Origin: Desulfobulbaceae bacterium
Lineage (GTDB): Bacteria > Desulfobacterota > Desulfobulbia > Desulfobulbales > Desulfocapsaceae
Direction: 5' to 3'
Assembly: GCA_008933635.1 (NCBI GenBank)
Contig: WBUQ01000001.1
Location: 166,692 to 230,691 of the forward strand
DNA length: 64,000 nt
Positions 17,043-25,642 of the stretch are shown in pieces. Both the position numbers and the translations under genes were made by a program. The notes beneath the pieces were generated by a model. That model saw only the letters and a list, made by a program, of their open reading frames with translations, did no database searches and was not told the DNA's origin. The stretch's first letter is position 1. The number at the start of each line of letters is the position of its first letter.

Positions 17043-17655
17043 CTAGTGAAGGGATATATAAATTGCAGCCGATGTGACCGACTTCAAGATCTTCTCCCGA
17101 AGAATGCTTGTGGATCGAAATAAACGACCATTTAAGAATATGATCTCGAGTATTGTTCTGTTGATTCATCGGCAAGTCACTGTCCATCACGTTTCGAATT
17201 TTTCTTACCAGTTCAGCAATGTCCTTCTTCCGCACGTATGAAATAAGTAACCCACGTCCTTCGTTGCCTGTGGAATATCTTCCGATTAGCTGTTCCAATC
17301 CTTTTAGGTGATACTCTGGCCCATTATAGATTTTTGCTTCGCCGAGTTTTACCCGTGGCGGGGTACAATAAAGGGCTTCTATTGTTATATCGACATGACC
17401 GTTTGAGTGACTTTCCTGGGTCACAGTCAATCCCGGTATTCTCAGAAAACCAACAAGAGCTGCTGTAAGTCCATTCTCGTCTAAATATTTGAAATTTTTA
17501 CTATTCTTTTGGAGATGATTAACTGCTTGCCCAAGAAGTGTATCAAAAGCAGATTCAAAATCTTCAGAATTATTCGCCGTCATAAGATCAAGGAATTCTG
17601 GAGACTTCTTTCTTATGATTTCTACTAGATATTTTATATCGTTCTTGTCACTCAA
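17026..17655 (-). pseudogene. PD-(D/E)XK-like gene with 3' end cut by the IS
   Basis: The frame gives 209 residues, but the last few (VSQRC) come from the IS end. Joining the flanks with one CTAG gives LYIPSLVISLNGIYRSSNFS and eight further codons to a TAG at 15663-15665, three bases before the methyltransferase ATG. The middle has HVDITIEALYC and then KLGEAKIYNGPEYH, spaced like the D and E-x-K of PD-(D/E)XK nucleases, followed by a QLIGRY helix. It overlaps the restriction gene by 4 bases. Loss of about 19 C-terminal residues may or may not destroy activity. Confidence 0.8.
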
Positions 17656-20600
17656 GGCTCGACCCCCCTATTCCTGAGAGGTGTCCAGGCGACCTTGATT
17701 TCTGAAGCCCACTCATCCCATACATCGTCGGGGATGTTTTTTATTCTCCACCAGCCTGTTAATTTGCTGATAAATTCTGACATGGAAACGGTGTTAGCCT
17801 CTTCATCATGAAATTCTAATTGAAGAATCTGCGCAGACGGTCCTGCAAGAACAGTTAATAATGCGAGGACATCATTCACATCGGCTGTTGTATCTGTAAT
17901 CATATGGACGTCTGATAGGTGGAAAGTATTGCTTTTTGTATTTCTAATCTTTGCAAGAATCTTTTCCCAGAGATCAAGCCATTTCCTGTCATGGCCTAAC
18001 TGTTTTTGAATGTAAACTTCAATTTGTTTCATCGGCATCGCGAATAGTTCGATTGTTTCTGATGCGCAGGATTCGATTATCTTGTTAAATTCATTTTTTA
18101 TAAGCTCTTCGAGGTCGGATGCCATCCTAAAGACATTGGTGAACTCTGCAAACGCCCAGCGGCCATGTTTTCCAAGATTGTTGACTCCAGGAATCCAATA
18201 GGTATCCATAGTTGATTTTTTTTCTTTAGCATCCTCCCCTCTATAACCCTTGATCTCGATAATCAGATGGAGGAGGTCGTCTTCGCCATTCCCATCATCC
18301 ACTAACACGATAAAATCTGGAATGTATCTGCGGTTTTCAGAACCGAAACGGTAAGGTACTTCAAATCCAAGGCTGTGATTCTTGACGTATGCTTTGACTT
18401 GAGGATGTCCCTCCACGATTCGACAAAATTCACCTTCCCAGTCGCTATCAAGGATGACCCAGTTGACATGGCAACGTTGGGCGTTGGTCTGCCAGCGATC
18501 TCTTTTAGAAGTGTTGAAACTGACGTGCATGGTCGATCCAATGGGATTGTATGGATCTAAAACCGCTTTTATCGGATGGGTCCCGATGTGCGCACGAGTA
18601 ATACCGGCAGTAATTTTTTCACATGCCATATCGGCGAGCATCTTATATTTCAGCTGTGCCGGATAGGTGCCGCCGCTGCAACGTAGATATGTCTCTAACC
18701 ACAAGCGAACAATTCTTTTGAGTTGGCCGAATAGATGGAGTTGTGGTTCGTCGTTGGCATCACGCCATTTATTCAACACCAAATGCGATGTCAGCTCATA
18801 GATTACCTGCGAAGGCCGTATATCTCCCGTGTGAACGAGGTTGAGATCGACCTGGGCACCGATGATTCCGGCGTTACTGGTTTCAGTTGCACCGACCAGT
18901 TCAGGCGTCAGATCCATTGTGGAGTCTTCGTTGAAATCAGCGCTGAGTCGTTCTTCTGGAAGTTCGACCCGATATCCAGCTACACGGGGAAATCGTATTT
19001 CCAGGTGATCGCGATCCGGGCGGATTGCTCTGACATGGATAGTTTCGCGTGGAGGCTGTGGCGGAGAGACAACCGGCTTTGCAGTGAAATCAAAAGGTAT
19101 TCCGAGGACATCAGCATATTCAACGTTGAATAGGCCGTCCTCGTTGAGATCATATGACTGGCGACGCAAAGCACGACCGATGACCTGTTCACAAAGGAGC
19201 TGAGTGCCGAATGCTCGTATCCCAAGGACATGTGTAACAGTATTTGCGTCCCAACCTTCGGTGAGCATCGAGACAGAGACCACACAGCGGATAGATTCCC
19301 CGAGGCGGCCTTCTTTTCCGACGGTGTTCATGACTTCCCGTAACAACTCCTGGTCGGTCAGATTGTCACCTGCTCTCAGATCTCCGGTGCGCTCGACGAT
19401 CTCGCGGCGGAATCGGCTGATTTCATCGACGGCCATTCTATGAAAACTCTCATCGAGGGCGTCACCTGATTCGAGTTGTTCGCTGTCGATTAGCAATGTC
19501 TTCGGTCGTCCGAGCGGATTTCCGTGCTCATCAAAATTGCGAAAGAGTGGCAATCGACCGGCAATCGGCTGGCTGGAGCCATCTTTGTTTTCCTGCACAA
19601 ATCCTGAAATATAATCGTAGACCAGTTTGGAGGTTGCGGTGTTGTTACAGACTACGATGAAACACGGAGGAACTTTTATTTCGCTCTCTTGCCAGAGGTT
19701 GAATGTCTTTTCGTAATGGCCATAGAGGGCTTCGAGAGCCGTTTGCAATTGCGGAGGAAGGTCCAAAGGATTGAGAGATTCTCCTTTTCCACGACCTTTC
19801 TTTGGCATTTTCTTGCGGATATGTTCCCAAAGATTACGGAACATCGGCATTTCTTCACCGGGAATGTTATCGGCAACTGGAACCCGTGGCAGTTTGACGA
19901 TGCCGCACTCGATAGCATCCATGAGTGAAAAATCGCTCATAGTCCAAGGAAAGAGCGTTCCTTCAACATAACCCGAGCCACTCAAGAAGAAAGGAGTTGC
20001 CGACAGATCTATGAGGTGACTGAGCCCGAGTTTGCGGTTGACAATCTCAAGCCCGGAGATCCACAAGCGAGCCGCTTCATTGTTCTTTTCAGCCTCTTTC
20101 TTGTCATCGCCTTTCAGCTCTTCCTCGACGGCCTCTTCAGGTTTTTCGCGATAGCAGTGGTGAGCCTCGTCATTCAGCGCCATGATGGTTTTCAGGCCCA
20201 TCAGATCCGGCATGACTCTTTGCAACATCTGCCCTTCCGTTTCAACTGTCAGCAGAGCATCTCCGGTGCGACCTTGAAGTAAGGCCCTTCCGCCTTTCGA
20301 TATATCAATGCGTTCGCGTAACTTGAAGGCATGGTAATTGGTGATGACAATCTTTGCTCGTTCCAGGTCGGCGAGCATATCCGATGGAACTATCTCCCGG
20401 CTCTGGTAGTAACTGTCGGGATCATTTGGCTGAAGGACACGTAACCGGTCGCGGATAGTTATTCCTGGTGTAACGATGAGGAAACCGCGAGTGAACTTTT
20501 TACTTGTAGGACGGCGCACCGCATTGATTGTCTGCCAGGCGATAATCATGGCCATAACAGTGGTTTTGCCTGCTCCTGTAGCCAATTTCAATGCCAGACG

Positions 20601-21101
20601 CATGAGTTCCGGATTGGCATCATGATTAGCATTGGCAAGATGCTCAAGAAAGCGCTCTCCGGTTTTTCCAGATTTAGGTGCTACTTCAGTCAGCCAAATA
20701 GCAGTCTCAACCGCCTCTATCTGACAGAAAAACGGGCGAATACCATTGAATTCGTGATGCCGCCAGTGCTGAAGCAGGCGAGCGGTTTCTGGAGTGACTT
20801 TCCAGTCTGCAGGATTTGGCAGGTTTCGCCACAGGTCTACCTGGATACGCAGGCCGGTGATAATCGATGTTTGATCATACTGCTGGTCTTTTGATTTGAG
20901 TTCCTTGACATCAAAGAGACTCTGCTGGAATCCTTTGTCCTTGCGCTTTCTAGGCTTTGGGATCGGTGTAATGAATCGCGCTTGCCGACGACTCTCAATG
21001 ATCTCAAGTGTCGGCTGGCCGTCATCGTCCAACTCCCAATGACGAGAAGGATATTCGTAAGGCGAATTGAGAATCGGCTGATCAAAGAAACGGTTATCCA
21101 T
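17652..21101 (-). CDS. type III-like restriction enzyme, helicase-nuclease subunit
   Basis: A 1149-residue protein from the ATG at 21101 (preceded by GCGAGGAA; a TTG at 21122 is also in frame). Helicase motifs: Walker A LKLATGAGKTTVMAMIIAW near residue 175, a DEAH box in ALNDEAHHCYREK near 310, LSATPFF near 370, and motif VI LLCEQVIGRALRRQSYD near 650. The C-terminal part has YIPDFIVLVDDG followed by LLHLIIEIKGYRGED, a PD-(D/E)XK nuclease core. It pairs with the methyltransferase gene downstream. By family it should translocate or slide on DNA and cut unmodified DNA. Confidence 0.9.
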   Translation of the reverse strand: MDNRFFDQPILNSPYEYPSRHWELDDDGQPTLEIIESRRQARFITPIPKPRKRKDKGFQQSLFDVKELKSKDQQYDQTSIITGLRIQVDLWRNLPNPADWKVTPETARLLQHWRHHEFNGIRPFFCQIEAVETAIWLTEVAPKSGKTGERFLEHLANANHDANPELMRLALKLATGAGKTTVMAMIIAWQTINAVRRPTSKKFTRGFLIVTPGITIRDRLRVLQPNDPDSYYQSREIVPSDMLADLERAKIVITNYHAFKLRERIDISKGGRALLQGRTGDALLTVETEGQMLQRVMPDLMGLKTIMALNDEAHHCYREKPEEAVEEELKGDDKKEAEKNNEAARLWISGLEIVNRKLGLSHLIDLSATPFFLSGSGYVEGTLFPWTMSDFSLMDAIECGIVKLPRVPVADNIPGEEMPMFRNLWEHIRKKMPKKGRGKGESLNPLDLPPQLQTALEALYGHYEKTFNLWQESEIKVPPCFIVVCNNTATSKLVYDYISGFVQENKDGSSQPIAGRLPLFRNFDEHGNPLGRPKTLLIDSEQLESGDALDESFHRMAVDEISRFRREIVERTGDLRAGDNLTDQELLREVMNTVGKEGRLGESIRCVVSVSMLTEGWDANTVTHVLGIRAFGTQLLCEQVIGRALRRQSYDLNEDGLFNVEYADVLGIPFDFTAKPVVSPPQPPRETIHVRAIRPDRDHLEIRFPRVAGYRVELPEERLSADFNEDSTMDLTPELVGATETSNAGIIGAQVDLNLVHTGDIRPSQVIYELTSHLVLNKWRDANDEPQLHLFGQLKRIVRLWLETYLRCSGGTYPAQLKYKMLADMACEKITAGITRAHIGTHPIKAVLDPYNPIGSTMHVSFNTSKRDRWQTNAQRCHVNWVILDSDWEGEFCRIVEGHPQVKAYVKNHSLGFEVPYRFGSENRRYIPDFIVLVDDGNGEDDLLHLIIEIKGYRGEDAKEKKSTMDTYWIPGVNNLGKHGRWAFAEFTNVFRMASDLEELIKNEFNKIIESCASETIELFAMPMKQIEVYIQKQLGHDRKWLDLWEKILAKIRNTKSNTFHLSDVHMITDTTADVNDVLALLTVLAGPSAQILQLEFHDEEANTVSMSEFISKLTGWWRIKNIPDDVWDEWASEIKVAWTPLRNRGVEP

Positions 21102-21280
21102 ATGCAGACTTTTTCCTCGCAATGACGCATGATGGACACGGCCAACTAATTTTTCAATATGCCTGCGTCAAACCGTTCATGCGAAAAGAAATATTTGTAA
21201 GGTTCTGATTGTTTAGTGCTCTATGTTGACTAGCAAATATGGCATATCCTGACAAGAGTTATCCATGAATGTTGCAATCG

Positions 21281-21892
21281 TTATATAAATTGGCATTCGA
21301 TCAATCCTTCAGGAACTTCCTCTAGATCGAGCTCAGCATTTGTTTGATCTTTCCCTATCCGCGCTAAAACGTCCTCCGTCCCACCCGATTTATAAATCTC
21401 AGCCAACTTGCATAGATATTGAGCAGGAGCGGTAGTTAAATCTCGGTCACTCTTTGAAAGCTCGATGCGATTATGTCCAACTTCTTCAAGCAGTTCTCCA
21501 AAAAAGTAATCGTGAGGACCGCCGCATTCCAAGATCATCTCGACTATTTCAAGAAAATACAAATCGACTTTGAGGTCCTGCAGGCCAAATTTATCAGGTT
21601 CATGGATGAAAACGTACAGCGTGCTCCGATAACCGCCAGGAAAACAATAGCCGCGTTCAATCATTGCCAGAATGTACGGCAAATACATATGGTTTTTGAT
21701 TGCTGCTATGAATGTCTTAGATAATGCATAGGCGGGATCGTTAAATTTTCCAAGCGCACGCTCATCCATTTTTTCGAAGAGTTCTTCAAAGTCACCCTGC
21801 TGAAAGCATGACCAGAATATGTCTTCCCGGTTAATCGTATGGCTATCGTCTGGCTCATCAGGTCCACAATATTCTTCAAATGACATAATCAC
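21281..21892 (-). CDS. hypothetical protein upstream of the restriction operon
   Basis: A 203-residue acidic, helical protein; the likely start is the third residue (MSFEEYCGPDEP). Segments FEELFEKMDERALGKF and FLEIVEMILECGGPHDYFF suggest helical repeats, like immunity or ankyrin-type small proteins, but I do not recognise a family. It lies 180 bases before the restriction gene in the same orientation and may be its own unit. No signal peptide or membrane segment. Confidence 0.65.
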   Translation of the reverse strand: MIMSFEEYCGPDEPDDSHTINREDIFWSCFQQGDFEELFEKMDERALGKFNDPAYALSKTFIAAIKNHMYLPYILAMIERGYCFPGGYRSTLYVFIHEPDKFGLQDLKVDLYFLEIVEMILECGGPHDYFFGELLEEVGHNRIELSKSDRDLTTAPAQYLCKLAEIYKSGGTEDVLARIGKDQTNAELDLEEVPEGLIECQFI

Positions 21893-22368
21893 TCCTGCTC
21901 TGTGGTAGTGTATGGATTTTTCAGATTTTCACTCTCAGAGATATAGCAATATTCACTGGAATTGAATAGGGTTATCGAGCTAAATTTACCAGAACGTTAA
22001 CGGATTCCAGAAAACTGGTTGAGCATTGCCAGTATTGAAGTGAACGTAATTTCGGTATGTTCAACTCAAAATATTTCGAACAGTTCGATATTATGAATAA
22101 TTTTATCTAGCTCCCGTCACACATTAATAAAATGCGGATACTGCTAAAGACTCCTGCGGCGAGATCCCGCAACAATTATTTTGAGCTAAACGAGGACATG
22201 GTAGCTGGAAGGTCATTTTGCTCATCAGCAATTGAAGCAACCGAGGACATGGGGTCCTGCAATCTGGCGGGTCTAATTGTCGCGATTGCATAAAAATATA
22301 GGATAAGTTTCTATTGTTAATAGACATCCGTAAATATTGATTTTATTTTATCACAGAAGTTGAACGGA
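21893..22368. other. gene-free intergenic region between divergent units
   Basis: AT-rich DNA between a minus-strand gene and the plus-strand polymerase operon, so promoters for both must lie here. The ten-base string gaggacatgg occurs twice (near 22191 and 22243). I see no RNA gene and no convincing coding frame. Confidence 0.6.
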
Positions 22369-25300
22369 ATGCGAGAGTGTTCAATGGAAAATGCGCAGTC
22401 GTTGATGTTTCTTCATTTCTTGAAAGACTTAAAAGAGCAGAAACTCTTGATGCTCCTGCAGACTCTTCGTTTGTTGAAAGAACAGAAAGAACAGAAAGAG
22501 CTGGCCGAATTCAAGAAGAAAATATTCGACCTGTACGCGAAGGGCCATAGAGATTCATCACTGCCACCCAACACACGAACTTGGGATCGGCCTGCGCTCC
22601 TCTGGGCCAGGCTGGGCGATTTCATTGGAAACGTTTTTGCTGGAGCTATTGATTTCAATACCGATGAATGTGTGCCATCCGCCATCTTCCGTATCAACCG
22701 CAAGGCGTTGGACTTCCACGTTGAACTTCTTGATGTCACCCTTGAAAGAGAAGGTATCAGCTTATCCAGTGCAAATCGGCAATACACTGCAGGCAGAAAG
22801 TTTGGCGTGATCGGATATGATACGGAATTTTTATCTGCTCCAGGCGAGAAGTTGTTGTCTCATCAATTTTGTTTCGATTACGGCCCTGGGAAGCGGTTTG
22901 CCTTCGCGCTGGATACGGATATCAGGTTCACGGATGAGACTTTTCTCCTATTCATCCGAACGATCATTGCAAAGATGTTCTCTCTTGAAGAAACACCAAA
23001 GAAAAAGAAACCGGCCGGGGGTGGTCGCGGTCGTCGTACCGTGAAAGCTGCCTCAACGCCAGGTATTGTTCCGATACGGCAATGGTCTATCTTTGCTCAT
23101 TTTTCGTTAGCTGAGGGTTCTTGGGTCGATTCCAGTCAGAAAAAGTTGATTGAGAGAAAGCGTAAGGAATGGCGTGGGACGGTAAGCCTTTCTAACCCAA
23201 GAATAGTGAAAGATAATGAAGAAAAGCAGCAGCCAAGCAAATCTAAATCTGAGGAAAATGAACAACAAATAGCTGCATTTTTTGCCATTAGAGGGGATGA
23301 GAATACGGTTGAGCCCGAACAAGAATCGCCTGCAAAGAAAACCACGAAAAAGAAAAACTTAAATCTCAGCCTTTCGTTTGGCGATACGATGAACCTTGAT
23401 CCTCGGTCGCTGAAGAAAATAGCTGAAGATTGTGGACTGGAAAAGATTTCATTCGTGCCGTTGGAAGGCGATATTGACTGTGATGCGACGTATAAACATT
23501 TTGATAGATTCAGAGATGAACGACCAGCTGAATTCTATCGGTATGGCATCAGGGATGCGATCATCACTGCTGGAATTGCAATCGTATTGCATACCAAATT
23601 CGGTGTTGAATCAAAATTTCAGCTGCGTACCGCAAAATACAGTGAAACGCATATCGCTGAATGGTTCAGCAAGAATTACAACGGTATTTGCGACTCTTGG
23701 CAACGGGTAATTGGTCAAACGAAAATACGATTTGAAATTAAGAAAAAGAAAAGAAAGAAGTCTGGAACATCAACTGAAGCGGTAGTGCTGCCGCCTGCAG
23801 ATACTAAGCCGGAGGATGCGGTTCCGAAGTTTTCTGAAAAATGGTTGCCGAGCAAATTGCAGCAACATATTCTGCAGGAATGGTACAAAGGCGGTCGAAA
23901 TGAGGCAAGGCGGATCGGATGTTTTGATGAAAACGTGTCATATTTTGATATGACTAGCGCGTACCCGACGGCGATTGCGGCACTCCGTCGGGACTATGAT
24001 TTTAGCAATCCTATCATCAGAACGAGGAGTGACGGTGCTGCTGAACGTGTAAAACAGTTGATGGCCCAAGGACCATTCCAACCGCATGGTGTGTATGCAT
24101 ACGTTCGGTTCAAAAAAGACTGCAAAGTACCGATGGCTCCGATTAGCACTGTGGCGGGGATAATCTATCCGATGGAAAATGAAGGCCAAGTAATATGTTG
24201 GCCGGAATATTGGACTGCCAGGAAATTACGCATCATTGAGGAATCGTTTATTTTCTCCTTTTACGAATTTCCCGAACTCGAGACACGAAAATTTCCAGAT
24301 TATATTCTTGAACTGCTGAAACATAGAAAAACTGAGAAGGTATTTTATAAAAGTATTCTCAATTTTCTGAGTGGGAAGCTGGCACAGGGAAGGAAAAAAG
24401 GTATTCCGCCCTCAAAAGTCACTTGTCCGGCGTTGGCGGCATATCTGACATCGGTAACACGAGCTGCTGCAGCCGAGATCGGTAACTTAAATGACTACTA
24501 CGCCATCACGACAGACGGGATTATAAGTCCGGTAGAAAAGCTGAAGTTTGGTGCGATCAATCGTCTTCTTGAAAAAAGGCAGCAAGAGATTGATTTTGAA
24601 TGGATGAAAACTGAATTCACTGGTGACAAGGTAGTAATTTGGAAGACCAGGGGATACATCATTGTCAATTCAACAGTAGATAAAGACGCGCCTGCGAAAG
24701 AGAGATTCAAGCAGGCTAAAATGGGGCTGCAGGGCGAAGAACCTTGCGATGTCATAGAGCAAGTAATATCTGGGAAAGGTATCAGGAAATCGGCCAAAAC
24801 ATTTGCCGAGCTTGATGATGGTGAAGTTTTCGAATTCTTGGAAAATGAGTTTGACGTCAATCCGAACTATGATTTCAAGTATTCAATTAATGAAGAGACT
24901 ATTAAGGATCAGACAATAATAATTGACGGCCATGAATTGACGATGCCATGTTTTGAGACAAGACCGTTGCGTAATATCATAGAGCATCTTGAGCTGCGGG
25001 AGATCTGCGATAGGTGGTCGTTGAGAAATTTACATAAGACACCATCGGTTGAGGAGGATGAGGCGGCAGGGAAGAAGCCTCCTACAAAGAGCCTCTCGGC
25101 TCAGGACCTTAAAAAATTGATGATGACCGCCTTGCTTAATGACGGTAGATGCCGACACATGCAATGGGAATTCCGTAAACGACTGATGCGGGCCGTGGAT
25201 CGTAAAGAAACAACTCTCCGTGCCAATTCGTATAATGTTGTAAAAAAGAAGCCGCTCTATAAGATTCCAGCTATTTATGGTGATATCAGAGAATTTCTGC

Positions 25301-25434
25301 CGATCCTCGAAAGAGAAGTCTGGATTGTAAAGGATAAGAAGCGGCAACCGGAGTTGCTGGAGCAGATTATTGTACTGATGGAGAATGATAGAGGCGGATA
25401 CATTGATGTAGGCGAACGAATAACTGAGGAGTGA
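22369..25434 (+). CDS. family B DNA polymerase-like protein
   Basis: About 1021 residues from the ATG at 22369 (an ATG at 22384 is also possible). After a lysine/glutamate-rich helical N-terminus, an exonuclease-like motif GYDTEF lies near residue 152. Polymerase motif A is YFDMTSAYPTAI near 525 (the DxxSxYP pattern), motif B is VFYKSILNFLSGKLAQGRKK near 660 (Kx3N), and motif C is YYAITTDGIIS near 714, where the usual DTDS is TTDG, so one of the two aspartates is replaced by threonine. A basic linker (KKKRKKSG) is present. The neighbours are mobile-element genes, so it may serve replication of an element or defence. Not a chromosomal Pol II by sequence. Confidence 0.72.
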   Translation: MRECSMENAQSLMFLHFLKDLKEQKLLMLLQTLRLLKEQKEQKELAEFKKKIFDLYAKGHRDSSLPPNTRTWDRPALLWARLGDFIGNVFAGAIDFNTDECVPSAIFRINRKALDFHVELLDVTLEREGISLSSANRQYTAGRKFGVIGYDTEFLSAPGEKLLSHQFCFDYGPGKRFAFALDTDIRFTDETFLLFIRTIIAKMFSLEETPKKKKPAGGGRGRRTVKAASTPGIVPIRQWSIFAHFSLAEGSWVDSSQKKLIERKRKEWRGTVSLSNPRIVKDNEEKQQPSKSKSEENEQQIAAFFAIRGDENTVEPEQESPAKKTTKKKNLNLSLSFGDTMNLDPRSLKKIAEDCGLEKISFVPLEGDIDCDATYKHFDRFRDERPAEFYRYGIRDAIITAGIAIVLHTKFGVESKFQLRTAKYSETHIAEWFSKNYNGICDSWQRVIGQTKIRFEIKKKKRKKSGTSTEAVVLPPADTKPEDAVPKFSEKWLPSKLQQHILQEWYKGGRNEARRIGCFDENVSYFDMTSAYPTAIAALRRDYDFSNPIIRTRSDGAAERVKQLMAQGPFQPHGVYAYVRFKKDCKVPMAPISTVAGIIYPMENEGQVICWPEYWTARKLRIIEESFIFSFYEFPELETRKFPDYILELLKHRKTEKVFYKSILNFLSGKLAQGRKKGIPPSKVTCPALAAYLTSVTRAAAAEIGNLNDYYAITTDGIISPVEKLKFGAINRLLEKRQQEIDFEWMKTEFTGDKVVIWKTRGYIIVNSTVDKDAPAKERFKQAKMGLQGEEPCDVIEQVISGKGIRKSAKTFAELDDGEVFEFLENEFDVNPNYDFKYSINEETIKDQTIIIDGHELTMPCFETRPLRNIIEHLELREICDRWSLRNLHKTPSVEEDEAAGKKPPTKSLSAQDLKKLMMTALLNDGRCRHMQWEFRKRLMRAVDRKETTLRANSYNVVKKKPLYKIPAIYGDIREFLPILEREVWIVKDKKRQPELLEQIIVLMENDRGGYIDVGERITEE

Positions 25435-25436
25435 TC

Positions 25437-25640
25437 ATGTTAGCGTGGCTGAAGCAAATGATCGAACTGAAAAATTTTGGTGCAATTCTGGAGAAGATTG
25501 AAGCGGACGACTCTCTTATGCCCTTCTGCAAGGAAATAACAAGAGCAGTCAACTTGGAGATGGTCGATCCGGATGGTGATCCGGCGTTTTGTCTGCTCAT
25601 TCTGAAAGCGATGAATGACAAGGGGTGGAATTGGGCCTGA
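25437..25640 (+). CDS. small hypothetical protein in the polymerase operon
   Basis: A 67-residue acidic helical protein starting at 25437, two bases after the polymerase stop, with GAGGAG as ribosome binding site inside the end of that gene. It ends WNWA two bases before the next start. No family recognised; tight spacing on both sides says it is translated with its neighbours. Confidence 0.65.
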   Translation: MLAWLKQMIELKNFGAILEKIEADDSLMPFCKEITRAVNLEMVDPDGDPAFCLLILKAMNDKGWNWA

Positions 25641-25642
25641 AA

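Noticed and set aside
22124..22327. 67-residue minus-strand frame with repeated PCPRL
   Set aside because: No ribosome binding site or coding character; the repeat comes from a duplicated ten-base string.
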